DNA of 64,000 nt from contig NZ_JNIJ01000011.1 of NCBI RefSeq assembly GCF_000701345.1, positions 152,776 through 216,775 of the forward strand, written 5' to 3'. The notes beneath the pieces are model-generated. The model was not told where the DNA came from and did no database searches. It saw only the letters and a program-made list of their open reading frames with translations. How positions within the stretch are numbered: position 1 is the first letter of the stretch; every line of letters begins with the position of its first letter. This DNA is from Bradyrhizobium sp. URHD0069. GTDB taxonomy: Bacteria; Pseudomonadota; Alphaproteobacteria; Rhizobiales; Xanthobacteraceae. The position numbers were made by a program, and so were the translations under genes. Positions 33,549 to 41,979 of the stretch are shown here, in pieces.

Positions 33549-33752
33549 CTAAGCCAACTTAGTCGGCTTAGGCGGATGCGCCGTCCGTGGATGACGGTCA
33601 TGAAGGAATACCGCTAACCTGTTTCGAATTGTAGGATCGGCAGGAACCGCTGTCTCGAACAGTAGTTCTTGAACATCTCGGGGCAGGTCGGGCCAAAGCT
33701 TAAGGGCTGCATGACCTAACAAGCGTTCAAACTCACTGGCAGTGTCGTTCAT
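33549..33752 (-). CDS. Small hypothetical protein
   Basis: The start is ATG 33752 with AAGGG upstream, giving 67 residues beginning MNDTASEFERLLGHAALKLW, followed by PDLPRDVQELLFETAV and ending HDRHPRTAHPPKPTKLA. This pattern recurs among small soluble proteins of Bradyrhizobium-type genomes. It is probably a helical protein with a basic proline-rich tail. Function unknown. Confidence 0.65.
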   Translation of the reverse strand: MNDTASEFERLLGHAALKLWPDLPRDVQELLFETAVPADPTIRNRLAVFLHDRHPRTAHPPKPTKLA

Positions 33753-33988
33753 ATCACGCCCTTCAGCGCGCGGTGCGGTGCCAAGATTCAATTCGTCTTC
33801 GATGGCGCGACTTGGGCATCCGAAGATTATCAGTCAAACCGACAGCCCTGCATCAATGCCCCGCGTCGATTGTTGAAATTAAGGCACTCATCGCGGTTAA
33901 TGCGGCTACATCGGAACATACTTGCCTTCGGAGTGTTGGTTTCAGGAGGAACCGGTGACCACCTGATTCCAATCTCATGGAGAAGATC

Positions 33989-34321
33989 ATGAAAAAGACA
34001 ATTCTGTTTGTCGCCGCTGGTGTCATGTTTGCGACGGGCGCATCGGCAGCGCCGCTTCTCAATCAGGGAAGCGCAATCTCACAACCGACTACCTTGGAAA
34101 ACGTCCGACTGGTGTGCAGAGAAGATGGCCGTTGTTATCGGAGTGGTGGGCGACGCTACGTTGAACGACGGTACTCCGGCGACTCTTCGTATGCTGGCCA
34201 ACGCCGTACATATGTGGAACCCGGCTATGGCTACAGCGATCCGGGCTACTACAGCAGCGGTCCCGGTTATTACGATGGCGGCCCCAGCATCGGATTTAGC
34301 TTCGTGTCAGGCCGCTGGTAA
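33989..34321 (+). CDS. Exported Gly/Tyr-rich protein
   Basis: ATG 33989 lies six bases after GGAG and is preferred over ATG 33977. The 110-residue product has a signal peptide (KKTILFVAAGVMFATGASAA). The mature part has C-R-E-D-G-R-C-Y-R-S-G-G-R-R and a low-complexity tail rich in Tyr, Gly, Pro and Ser (YVEPGYGYSDPGYYSSGPGY). It resembles small envelope proteins of rhizobia with unknown structural role. A terminator follows. Confidence 0.7.
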   Translation: MKKTILFVAAGVMFATGASAAPLLNQGSAISQPTTLENVRLVCREDGRCYRSGGRRYVERRYSGDSSYAGQRRTYVEPGYGYSDPGYYSSGPGYYDGGPSIGFSFVSGRW

Positions 34322-34343
34322 ACAAAAAGGAATACGACTTCCG

Positions 34344-34369
34344 AAAGGCCCGGCGCAAGTCGGGCCTTT
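34344..34369 (+). terminator. Rho-independent terminator
   Basis: A perfect 9-bp stem, AAAGGCCCG at 34344-34352 with CGGGCCTTT at 34361-34369, has an 8-base loop and is followed by TTGGGG. It lies 22 bases after the stop of the gene at 33989-34321. Confidence 0.8.
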
Positions 34370-34434
34370 TTGGGGTCGGTCTTAGCGGCAGCATTTCGGA
34401 GCGAATTAGAAGCGGTGGGCAAGGACCGTTCGCT

Positions 34435-34620
34435 ATTACGTATGCCAATCCAGCCCAATTTTGCTTCCCAAATACAAACCCCTGCCGGTTTGAGCCGACA
34501 GGGGTAGCCGTCGAACTTGATTTCGCGAAGCCACTGCTCACCCTTGGGAGCTTTAGACCGAAGAGTAGCAAGTTGAGGCTTGATGAATCCCGGCATCTCC
34601 GAAGGCTTTGCACCTTCGAT
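34435..34620 (-). pseudogene. Fragment of ATP-dependent DNA ligase (LigD-type)
   Basis: One minus-strand frame, opening just after a stop, reads AKPSEMPGFIKPQLATLRSK, then APKGEQWLREIKFDGYP. The motif E-I-K-F-D-G-Y contains the adenylation lysine of ATP-dependent ligases, usually E-I-K-F-D-G-Y-R in LigD proteins of the non-homologous end-joining system. Sequence similarity fades within about 25 residues downstream, and neither the rest of the ligase nor Ku is present. It is a remnant. Confidence 0.65.
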
Positions 34621-34944
34621 CGCAGCTCAACCGCGATGGCTGTCGTTCCTTGAGCGCTTAGGCTCAAGCCCCACAGACCAAGTTCGAGTTTATCCACGGC
34701 ACAGCTCTCCTTAAAGAAAGGTTCAGAGCTGTTTTTCCGGGGGACTTAGATTCATCGCCGGTTTTGAGAGCGGCGTAAAGAGCAAAGTCTCTCCACGTAA
34801 CCGCGTGACATCATTGGCCTATTCATACACTATTCAAGCCTGCCGCATCGGTGCGGCGAGTTTACGGAGAATAGCACAGACCTACCCGGAAAGCCTTCAG
34901 AATCCACTTCAGCCATGCCGCCCGCTTGGGGACTCATCCGTACC

Positions 34945-35402
34945 TCAGAATATCGGCTTGCTTATCGGACGGCATATTCCCGTACGGCGATACTTCATCC
35001 CACCCGTTTTCTTGCCTGAGGCGTTCCTGCCGGTGAAGGATGTTGTTTGCATGAAGAAGTTGTACTCGCCTGTCTCCCTGGAAATATAAGCCTTCACGTC
35101 CCGATGTTCGCTACCAGCATCGATGGTGCTCGGATAGATCGCCGTGCCGGTACAGGCGATAGTGCCACTCTTTAGTTCGCAGCCGTTGGTGGTCAAAAAT
35201 ATCGAGTCGATGTCCGAAAGTTCTCCGTCCTTAAGCCGGAGTGTGATTGCGAATTTGTTCTGCAGGACATCCGGCTTTGCGCCCTCCATGACGACTGTAA
35301 GCTGCCTTCGCATTTCAGGAGGAGATTTTTCGGTAGTTCATCAGCCGCGCAGGCCGTCCACAGGCTGACATAAGCAATCGCTACCTGCCAACTTCTCATC
35401 AT
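34945..35402 (-). pseudogene. Exported protein of unknown family, frameshifted
   Basis: From ATG 35402 a signal peptide (SWQVAIAYVSLWTACAADEL) leads to LPKNLLLKCEG. One base is then missing near 35310, and the neighbouring frame continues Q-L-T-V-V-M-E-G, then LRLKDGELSDIDSIFLTTNG and the end TGGMKYRRTGICR. The two halves fit one protein of about 150 residues, so this is a broken gene or an assembly indel. The domain is a small beta-rich exported type. No known function. Confidence 0.6.
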
Positions 35403-35608
35403 TAGCCCCCCAAGACGCTGCAGAACGCGATTTAGCCATGCTGCCCGCTTAGGTGCCATACCCACTTCCATAAAGTCATCTGGCTCGAAGCCGATCGACT
35501 TCCAGAAAAGCTTTAAAAGTATTTCCTGGGTCGGTAAGTGCGCTGACTTGACTTGGAAACAGAGGCTCGCCCATCTCAATGATGGCTTGCCGCAGCTCCA
35601 GACGCAAC

Positions 35609-36138
35609 TCACGAGCCGCGGCGTTTCCTTGGGGTAATGAACAGATCAATTTCATCTGCGATCTTTGCAGCGCACTTGGCCGGGTCATTTGAAATTTCGG
35701 CGCCGGTGAACCGCAAAAGCCGGTAACGGCCAGCGGTCAATGCTTTCTCAAACTGCTTTTCTTTAATGGCCTGTTCGGCAGACATCTCATGGAAGTCGTG
35801 CCCGTCACATTCAATTGCCAACTTGAGTATTCTATTTGCGGCCCTCTGACGCGGATTGCGAGGGCAATCGCGTACGGTCCCACTTTCCTCTTGGGCTGTA
35901 TTTGCACAATCGGGCTATCAGCGGTCTCCTTCCAGGCAAAGACGACATCCTGATTGCCATCGAATTCCCAACCGTAACCGCAATTGATGGCACGAAGGGC
36001 GACCGCCATCGCATACTCAATTTCGCTGTGAAAACATTTTGCAGAATCGAACCACGAAAGGTCGAGCGCGGTCTCCGCACTACGTTGGCCGAAATCCTCG
36101 GCTGTTTCTTCCAAGAGGCGGTCGAGTTTTTTTGACAT
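35609..36138 (-). pseudogene. Restriction-endonuclease-fold protein, frameshifted
   Basis: The frame from ATG 36138 reads MSKKLDRLLEETAEDFGQRS and reaches VGPYAIALAIRVRGPQIEYS, where one base is lost near 35824. The next frame continues K-L-A-I-E-C-D-G-H-D-F-H-E-M, A-G-R-Y-R-L-L-R-F-T-G-A-E-I and ends AAKIADEIDLFI. The E-C-D-G-H-D-F-H and the R-F-T-G-x-E-I blocks match the DUF559/very-short-patch-repair-like nuclease fold. Joined, the product would be about 176 residues. As read, it is disrupted. Confidence 0.65.
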
Positions 36139-36301
36139 CCCAGCTCCCTAATCTACCGTCCATCCCTGTTATTCGGCAGGGCGGCTTCGGCTTGCCAGCA
36201 GCTATGGAGGGAGCTTTACGCCGCCATGGACTTCCGGGTGGCGTCGTTCTGCCGGGTTTACATATGCCTCGCATTTTCAACCGGTACATAACTGCGGATG
36301 A

Positions 36302-36616
36302 TCATCGCGCCCCGTTCTTTTTCAGCCGCTGTCGTGTGACCGTCACCTCAATACTCTCCCGCGTCTTACGCTCGGGATCGTACATGGATTCGCTGCCGGC
36401 AAACATCGTGAGACCGTATCGGGCGCCAGACATGGCGTGGTTGGCGCACTTGGGATCCACTTCAAACGTATAAAGATGATGGTGGGGATCGCTGGGACGG
36501 TGGTGACGATGCCAAGATACGCGCAGGCTTCGCCGCCTTTTTCCCGGCGCCGCGCTTCCCTTCGATTGGCAGCAGCATCTCCTTCTGACCGGCAGAGACC
36601 GTGCGTGCTTCGGCAT
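36302..36616 (-). CDS. Possible small hypothetical protein
   Basis: Only the C-terminal half of this frame looks coding (TFEVDPKCANHAMSGARYGL, then TMFAGSESMYDPERKTRESI). The N-terminal half is arginine-rich, and an overlapping frame starting at 36639 (MKDWRVYKCRSTHGLCRSEG) fits as well, so a frameshift near 36470 is possible. No family recognised. Confidence 0.3.
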   Translation of the reverse strand: MPKHARSLPVRRRCCCQSKGSAAPGKRRRSLRVSWHRHHRPSDPHHHLYTFEVDPKCANHAMSGARYGLTMFAGSESMYDPERKTRESIEVTVTRQRLKKNGAR

Positions 36617-36751
36617 TTATAGACACGCCAATCCTTCAATTTACTCCCTCAAAGTCAAAATATGGCTCAACACAGCCACGGAATGACTTATGGGCCGCAG
36701 AACTTCTATTGTGCGACATATGGTGGCGCGGACATAGCCGACCTTAAACCC

Positions 36752-37411
36752 CTAGCTCAGCCAGAACGCTGATAGCACCGGTGCTCGCCGGGTCTTTTCG
36801 AACTCAGTTGACTGAGGAGCGTGGTAATAGCGCGGCATGAACACCCGCAGATAGCTCTGGCGCAGTTCGACACCCTCGCGTTTGGCCAGTTCGGCCAGCT
36901 TCTCGATTGCGCGGTGGGTGAGCCGGGCGTCGGTCGGATGCGCGATCGCTTTCTCCTGCACGGTGGTGTCCACCACGACCCGCTCGAGATCTTTGGTCTG
37001 GATCGCCCCGCTCCGGTGCGCCACCGCGAGGCTCTCTTGCAACAGCGCAGCGATCTGCTCCTCACCCAGCCGCTGGCGCCAGCGGGTCAGCGACGAGCGG
37101 TCAAACGGCAGCTCATGCCGGAACACCACTTCGCCGCAGAAATACTGGAAATACGGGTTCTCCACCCAGCGGTCGCACAGCGCCTCGTCAGAGAGATTGT
37201 GCATGTGTTTGAGGATGAACAGCCCGGCCACCAGCCGCGTTGGCAGCGGCGGCTGCCCCGGCCCTACGCGACAGACCGAACCGAAGCGCTTCGCCAGAAA
37301 ATCCCAATTAATCTCCGCCGCGAGCCGCACCAGCGGATGGCGAAGGTTGATGATCGCCTCCAGCGACGAGCGAAACAAGTCGTCCTGGCGGTCGTCGCGC
37401 GGGTGGCTCAT
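36752..37411 (-). pseudogene. C-terminally truncated IS5-family transposase
   Basis: From ATG 37411, behind GGGGGAACC, the protein opens MSHPRDDRQDDLFRSSLEAI. It has the usual IS5-group N-terminal blocks: W-D-F-L-A-K-R-F-G, LVAGLFILKHMHNLSDEALC, FDRSSLTRWRQRLGEEQ and V-V-V-D-T-T-V-Q-E-K-A (first catalytic Asp). Similarity ends near 36835 at LRQSYLRV. The frame then runs into unrelated codons ending P-V-L-S-A-F-W-L-S, which look like another gene's tail. Intact relatives are about 440 residues, so nearly half is missing. Confidence 0.78.
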
Positions 37412-37509
37412 GGTTCCCCCACAGCGAATCTTGCCGCCATAAGGAATCACAAACCGCCCAAATCGGGAATCCCAAAACGCAAGGAAAGCGCAATGAACAT
37501 GGGGCTTTC

Positions 37510-37953
37510 TTGCAAAATAGAATGCTTGTTCCGATCAAATCACAGCGATCAATAAATGCCTTCCGAATACTTCACGGGCGACGCCTTAAGAGTTACTGGC
37601 ATTACGACCAATGCCGGTATGGCAAGGGCAAGGGCTCCTGCTCCGAGCCGGAGCATATCGGCGCCTGTCCCGTGCCCACCCACCGGCTCCGCAACGGCCG
37701 GTTGAACCAAACGGCCTATAGCTTTTATCTGTTCACCCGCGATATCGCCGAGAACGATCTCGTGGGCTGGATCGACCACCAGCTGTCCCGTGTCGCCACC
37801 AAAGCATCCGACCTGTCACGCGAGGTAGAGCTGCAGGAAGCTTTGATCGGACCGTTGCGCCACGTCTATGGCGTCTCCGACAAGACCCTGATCTTCTCCC
37901 ATTCGGTAGGCGCTCTTTCAAATAATATCCTATGCAAACAGAAGCCCAATTAG
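37510..37953 (+). CDS. Hypothetical protein, possibly truncated
   Basis: The convincing part starts near HYDQCRYGKGKGSCSEPEHI and continues G-A-C-P-V-P-T-H-R-L-R-N-G-R-L-N-Q-T-A-Y, then DIAENDLVGWIDHQLSRVA and ALIGPLRHVYGVSDKTL. Three cysteines in the C..C..C arrangement suggest a metal or iron-sulfur site. The first 30 codons overlap the IS5 end and have no ribosome site, and the C-terminus loses the pattern after DKTL. It is probably a gene damaged by the neighbouring IS5. Function not recognised. Confidence 0.4.
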   Translation: MQNRMLVPIKSQRSINAFRILHGRRLKSYWHYDQCRYGKGKGSCSEPEHIGACPVPTHRLRNGRLNQTAYSFYLFTRDIAENDLVGWIDHQLSRVATKASDLSREVELQEALIGPLRHVYGVSDKTLIFSHSVGALSNNILCKQKPN

Positions 37954-38078
37954 CGTCGCGCAAACGCCAATCACCGTGCGCGAACTCGCAAGATGTGCTT
38001 TGATAGGGTACGTTGATCGCTTTGACTGTCGCTCCGCTTCGACATCATCTACATATCAGGCGATGCAATGATGTGCCG

Positions 38079-38282
38079 TTATCTGCGATGCCCGAGACTG
38101 ATACCGAGGTTGCGTGCCTTCTGACGCAACGAACCTTCTGTTCTCTTGGTCAGCTTCATAATGTTGGCTAGTGGCGTTCTAGCTTTTGAATGTGCTCGTA
38201 GTTCCTTCACGTCAGCTTTGGTGTATTCTCGTCGAACAATTTTCTTTGCTTTCTTGGCCACTTCGATCTCCATTCGATTCAC
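38079..38282 (-). CDS. Small DNA-binding-like protein
   Basis: This 67-residue protein (or 64 from ATG 38273) is highly basic: AKKAKKIVRREYTKADVKEL, RAHSKARTPLANIMKLTKRT and EGSLRQKARNLGISLGHRR. The second half fits a helix-turn-helix in which T-P-L-A-N-I-M-K-L-T-K-R-T-E-G-S-L-R-Q-K-A is the recognition unit, as in short Myb/SANT-like proteins common in Rhizobiales. It probably binds nucleic acid. Regulatory target unknown. Confidence 0.65.
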   Translation of the reverse strand: MNRMEIEVAKKAKKIVRREYTKADVKELRAHSKARTPLANIMKLTKRTEGSLRQKARNLGISLGHRR

Positions 38283-38779
38283 TACGGCCTTCTAGCACGA
38301 TTGCTTCTATAGGCAACTTACGGTTCGCAGATCGGTTATTCCGGATGCAGAATCAATCATCCATTCGAATCGTTACCAGCTTGTAGGTCGCAGTAACTAA
38401 TTAAAGCATCTCAAACGCCGATCAGGTTTCTGACGTCCTGACTCATCGCACCGCGAAAAGCAGTGAAAGAACCGTCTTACCTCAACGTCATCCGTTGGCT
38501 TGGTCGACTTGACCACGAACCCCGAAATGTTGGGGGATCTTAAGCCGGACGGTCCACTTGGGATTCCGGTGGTCGGCCCTCTTGTAGAGCACGGCTCGCC
38601 GTCGCCCCAGAGGTCCCAGGAAATCTTTATAGTGGGCATGGGACCTGGACAAACGGCCCGATCGGATCTGGGTTCAAGTAAATCCGGAGTAAATTGAGAG
38701 GGGTAGAAAGGACAGGGCTGGCTTGGAATATTTTACGCGGAATGAACTCGCAGCCACCAACGATGCTGTGAGCGACCGA
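38283..38779. other. Intergenic stretch without a convincing gene
   Basis: Frames on both strands (for example 38500-38697 plus and 38397-38639 minus) are short, lack ribosome sites and have Pro/Ser/Arg-rich composition. One or both may be decayed. Nothing identifiable is seen. Confidence 0.35.
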
Positions 38780-39070
38780 TCAGGAGCAGTTAATGAAGTC
38801 TCGAAATACCCAACCGGTCGGCTCATCGTCTGTGCCTCTCTTAAGAAATACCCAAGACCGTTGGTTTTGATCAAAAGCTTGATCAACTACAGTAACGAGC
38901 ATCCGGTTCGGAAGAGTGTCTATAATCTTGCCGTTCGGACTGGTTCGGACGTTGAGGGGACTACCGGTAGGATCCATTACGCGGCACCGGCTTTCAGCCA
39001 AAGCCGTTGAAGCATCGCACAATAAGACTATAAACATAACAATGCTCGCGGTTCTCAACTTTATCTCCAT
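38780..39070 (-). CDS. Exported bacterial SH3-domain protein
   Basis: The 96-residue product has a signal peptide (RTASIVMFIVLLCDASTALA). Its single SH3b domain reads C-R-V-M-D-P-T-G-S-P-L-N-V-R-T-S-P-N-G-K, then IIDTLPNRMLVTVVDQ and SWVFLKRG, ending GWVFRDFINC. The two end cysteines may form a disulfide. Such domains bind peptidoglycan or protein partners in the periplasm. It follows the membrane TPR gene on the same strand by 44 bases and is probably its operon partner. Confidence 0.83.
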   Translation of the reverse strand: MEIKLRTASIVMFIVLLCDASTALAESRCRVMDPTGSPLNVRTSPNGKIIDTLPNRMLVTVVDQAFDQNQRSWVFLKRGTDDEPTGWVFRDFINCS

Positions 39071-39114
39071 CTCTCAATGTCTCCATGCCGAGGACAGCAT
39101 CGGCTTCGGCTTGA

Positions 39115-40752
39115 CTAGCGTATCGCGCCACCAATGATGCCGCCTATCATCTGTAGCATCATCTGCTGCGCGCGTTGTTGATTGAGCTGTTGGTTTTGAA
39201 ACTGCTCCGTTTTAGCAGCTTCCAGTTCGAGAGCCTTTGCTGCTCCCGCATGACCCAATTCAGCAGCCTTTCGCCACAACGCGAGCTTCATGTCATAAGA
39301 ATTCGGTGGATTAAAGTATTGGCGGTCGATCATCTCGGCGAGACTGACCATGGAATTCCCATCGCCTAGCTGAGAACCGATCTTGAAGTACTGGACAGCG
39401 CTAGCAGGATCCTTCTTGTCGTAGAGGTACATCCATCCGAGGTTATCGAAGGCTGCTGGATATCGCTGGTGAACCAGAGAAGTTTCGATCTCAAATGCTT
39501 TTTTTCGATCGCGGAGCTGCAATGCGCGACCCAGCTGATACTGGTATCGGAGTTCTGAGGGGAATTGCTGAACGGCGCGTGTGCAGGCATCGATCGCTTC
39601 GTCGGCCTGAGTCCTCAGGATATCAAACGAAACACCGTCGCCTACTTTCCGGGCATCGGTCGGGTTGCCAGCCAGACGATCGCAGTCATTTCCCGACCGA
39701 ACTTGTTGTTGATTTGCTTTTTCAGCGGCTTGTTTTGCCTCAACGTCCGCTTGCGCCTTTTGACGGGCTTGTCGGTCACGTTCGTCAGCCTCAGCTTTTG
39801 CCTTGGCCTCGAGATCTTTCTTCAGTTGCTGAGCGTCAGATAACTCTCGTTGCCAACGATTGAACACGTCGCGATTGACGATCTGAAGCTGATCACCATT
39901 ACGGGGGTGAAAGCCCTTGTTGTCGTAGAATTCCCACTCTCCTTGATCGCTGCGCCAATACCAGACTTTCGGCTGCCCTGTGATCGGATCGAAGAACACA
40001 GCAGTTTCGGGATTTTGAATGCGCTTCGGTGGAATTCTGTGCGCCTCTTGTAAGCGGAACTGTTCATCTGAAGTCCACTCGTCGGCGACCTGCCGGGTTA
40101 CCGGTACCAATTCTTCGCCGGTTCTTGGATTAAACCCCATCAGATCAAAGAGTTCGATGCTATGTGGAGAATTACCCTTCGTGAACCAAACGATCGGTTC
40201 TCCCGTAAGTGTGCTGAAGAATACTACCGGGAGGCCAGTGATCTGCGCTGGTCTCTTGCCCCTCTGATACTCTCTGACCTTTTCCGCCATTTCGGGCGTC
40301 AGCAACCGGCAGTTGAGACCGGTCTGTGGATCGATGCCTACGCGGTTCAGAACCTTGATCTCATTGCGACTCACCACATAGCATTTGGTCATCAAGTTAT
40401 CAGATCTGGACAGGACGAGAGAATGACCGACCAGCAGCGCCAGGAAACCCAGCGCTCCGATCACTCGTCTCCGTTTGTTGAAAGAAAAAGCATAGCCAGC
40501 GAAGAAGATGATGGCTGCAAAGCTTAGCCATACCAAAGCGTCAGCTAAATGCTGGTCGAGATCGAAGGAGTTCGCAATCTGCTCAACGTATGACCGGGCA
40601 AGGAAATAATAAATCGCCTGATTAAATAACCAAAAAAGCACGGCTCCAAGGAGCAGCACGCTGAAGATAGTAAACAGGGTTCGTACTGTGGGGCTAAATT
40701 TCCCAAGCGCGTCGGTAACTCGCTGGCGCACGCTCTGAATATCCAAAATCAT
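39115..40752 (-). CDS. Membrane-anchored Sel1/TPR-type protein
   Basis: With ATG 40752 the product has 545 residues. Three N-terminal membrane helices (TLFTIFSVLLLGAVLFWLF, DALVWLSFAAIIFFAGYAF and IGALGFLALLVGHSLVL) precede a large soluble part. That part holds two repeats of the form G-x-P-x-V-F-F-x-x-x-T-G-E/Q-P-x-V-W (residues about 190-210 and 275-290), a charged coiled coil at about 320-370, and Sel1-like TPR motifs near 430-520. The C-terminus is Gln-rich, ending MLQMIGGIIGGAIR. It is probably a scaffold at the inner membrane. The pairing with an SH3 protein suggests an envelope assembly role. Function unknown. Confidence 0.72.
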   Translation of the reverse strand: MILDIQSVRQRVTDALGKFSPTVRTLFTIFSVLLLGAVLFWLFNQAIYYFLARSYVEQIANSFDLDQHLADALVWLSFAAIIFFAGYAFSFNKRRRVIGALGFLALLVGHSLVLSRSDNLMTKCYVVSRNEIKVLNRVGIDPQTGLNCRLLTPEMAEKVREYQRGKRPAQITGLPVVFFSTLTGEPIVWFTKGNSPHSIELFDLMGFNPRTGEELVPVTRQVADEWTSDEQFRLQEAHRIPPKRIQNPETAVFFDPITGQPKVWYWRSDQGEWEFYDNKGFHPRNGDQLQIVNRDVFNRWQRELSDAQQLKKDLEAKAKAEADERDRQARQKAQADVEAKQAAEKANQQQVRSGNDCDRLAGNPTDARKVGDGVSFDILRTQADEAIDACTRAVQQFPSELRYQYQLGRALQLRDRKKAFEIETSLVHQRYPAAFDNLGWMYLYDKKDPASAVQYFKIGSQLGDGNSMVSLAEMIDRQYFNPPNSYDMKLALWRKAAELGHAGAAKALELEAAKTEQFQNQQLNQQRAQQMMLQMIGGIIGGAIR

Positions 40753-41104
40753 CTTACCGCCTATTGTGAAAAAAATGATGCCCAACCAACTTGCAACCGG
40801 TCTCGTTTTCGGCCCAAATTGGCAGAGTTCGGGGTAGACGGGAAGATCGGAATTTTGACATCTTTAACGCGAGCAAGGCAGAACGGGCCCGAGGCCGGCG
40901 AGTCTGAGAGGAAGAAAAAGCAGAGGCGGAAAGGACACAGCGGCATTGGGCCGGAAAACTAGGTGTTTGGATCGGCTTTGTTTTGACAATTGGACCCGGC
41001 GGATACTTAATCGCGACGCTAGGGGGCATTGGCCCCGCTTCGCGAAAGAAGCCGCGAGGGTCCGATCCCGCCAATGCCCGTCCTCGCCTACGGGAGTCGC
41101 GCTC

Positions 41105-41839
41105 ATGACCCTGCAACAGGCAAGGATCTGCATCGGGTGCTGGCAGCAGATGCACCTGCCGGTACCACTACGCGGGGTGCTTTCGGTCCCATTTCGCGCC
41201 GTCGGCATTCGTCCGAGCAAGATGAACCCCAACACCTGCACGGTCTGCGAGCTGATGTTCACCAGGGTGATGAGGGCCCGCAAGATCACCATCGACGCGA
41301 CCATCCTGTTCGCGGACCTCCGAGGCTACACCACTCTCTCGCAGTCGCTTTCGGCTGATGCCATCTCAGGACTGCTCGACGCATTCTACGACGAATGTGC
41401 CGGCGCCATTTGGCAATATGACGGGCTTCTCAACAAGACCATTGGGGACGCGGTGATGGCTGTCTTCAATTTTCCGATTCAAAGCGAGGATCATGCGAAA
41501 CACGCGGTGCGCGCGGCGCGAGAGATCCTGAAGCGTTGGCGTATCGAGCGCGAGACGCTCGTCGAACGATTCGGCCTCGCGGGCTCCGATCTGGGCGTAG
41601 GCATTGGCGTCAGCTCGGGAGAACTCAGCTTCGGGGAGTTCGGCCGGTCGCATCGCGACCTGACGGCGATCGGAACCGTGGTCAACACCGCTTCCCGGGC
41701 CCAATCCGCCGCCGGCTCCGACCAGATTCTGGTCACCCAGGACGTCTACCAGCGCGCCCAATCGGACCTCGCGGGCAGCCAGGCAAAGACCTACCAGCTG
41801 AAGGGATTCCAGGAACCGATCGAGCTCTATGCGGCTTGA
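41105..41839 (+). CDS. Adenylate/guanylate cyclase with N-terminal Cys-x2-Cys pairs
   Basis: The start at ATG 41105 gives 244 residues; a longer frame from 40946 exists but its first 53 codons look non-coding. Residues about 9-55 hold C-I-G-C and C-T-V-C, a probable zinc or iron-sulfur site. The class III catalytic domain follows with the metal aspartates in I-L-F-A-D-L-R-G-Y-T and in K-T-I-G-D-A-V-M-A, G-V-G-I-G-V-S-S-G-E and the Asn/Arg helix V-V-N-T-A-S-R. All needed catalytic groups appear present. It would make cAMP or cGMP in response to a signal sensed by the short N-terminus. Confidence 0.83.
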   Translation: MTLQQARICIGCWQQMHLPVPLRGVLSVPFRAVGIRPSKMNPNTCTVCELMFTRVMRARKITIDATILFADLRGYTTLSQSLSADAISGLLDAFYDECAGAIWQYDGLLNKTIGDAVMAVFNFPIQSEDHAKHAVRAAREILKRWRIERETLVERFGLAGSDLGVGIGVSSGELSFGEFGRSHRDLTAIGTVVNTASRAQSAAGSDQILVTQDVYQRAQSDLAGSQAKTYQLKGFQEPIELYAA

Positions 41840-41918
41840 ATACAAGGGCTATCGTCCGGCTGTTAGGTGGGGATCAGTGGGGAAGTCGGTTGTTGATGCT
41901 GTGGACGGCTCCTCCACC

Positions 41919-41961
41919 GGCACGTGAGTGCCACGGATGTGGGGGCTGTTGAGGCTCCCAC
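41919..41961 (+). ncRNA. Hairpins in the IS110 leader (bridge-RNA candidate)
   Basis: Two hairpins lie back to back: GGCAC-GTGA-GTGCC at 41919-41932, and an 8-bp stem GTGGGGGC / GCTCCCAC (one G-T pair) at 41939-41961 with a 7-base loop. They end 18 bases before the transposase start, where IS110-group elements place their bridge RNA. The exact RNA ends and its target/donor loops are not defined here. Confidence 0.4.
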
Positions 41962-41979
41962 GATTCAGAGGAGCTAACC

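Noticed and set aside
36821..37555. A 244-codon plus-strand frame
   Set aside because: Antisense of the IS5 transposase fragment.
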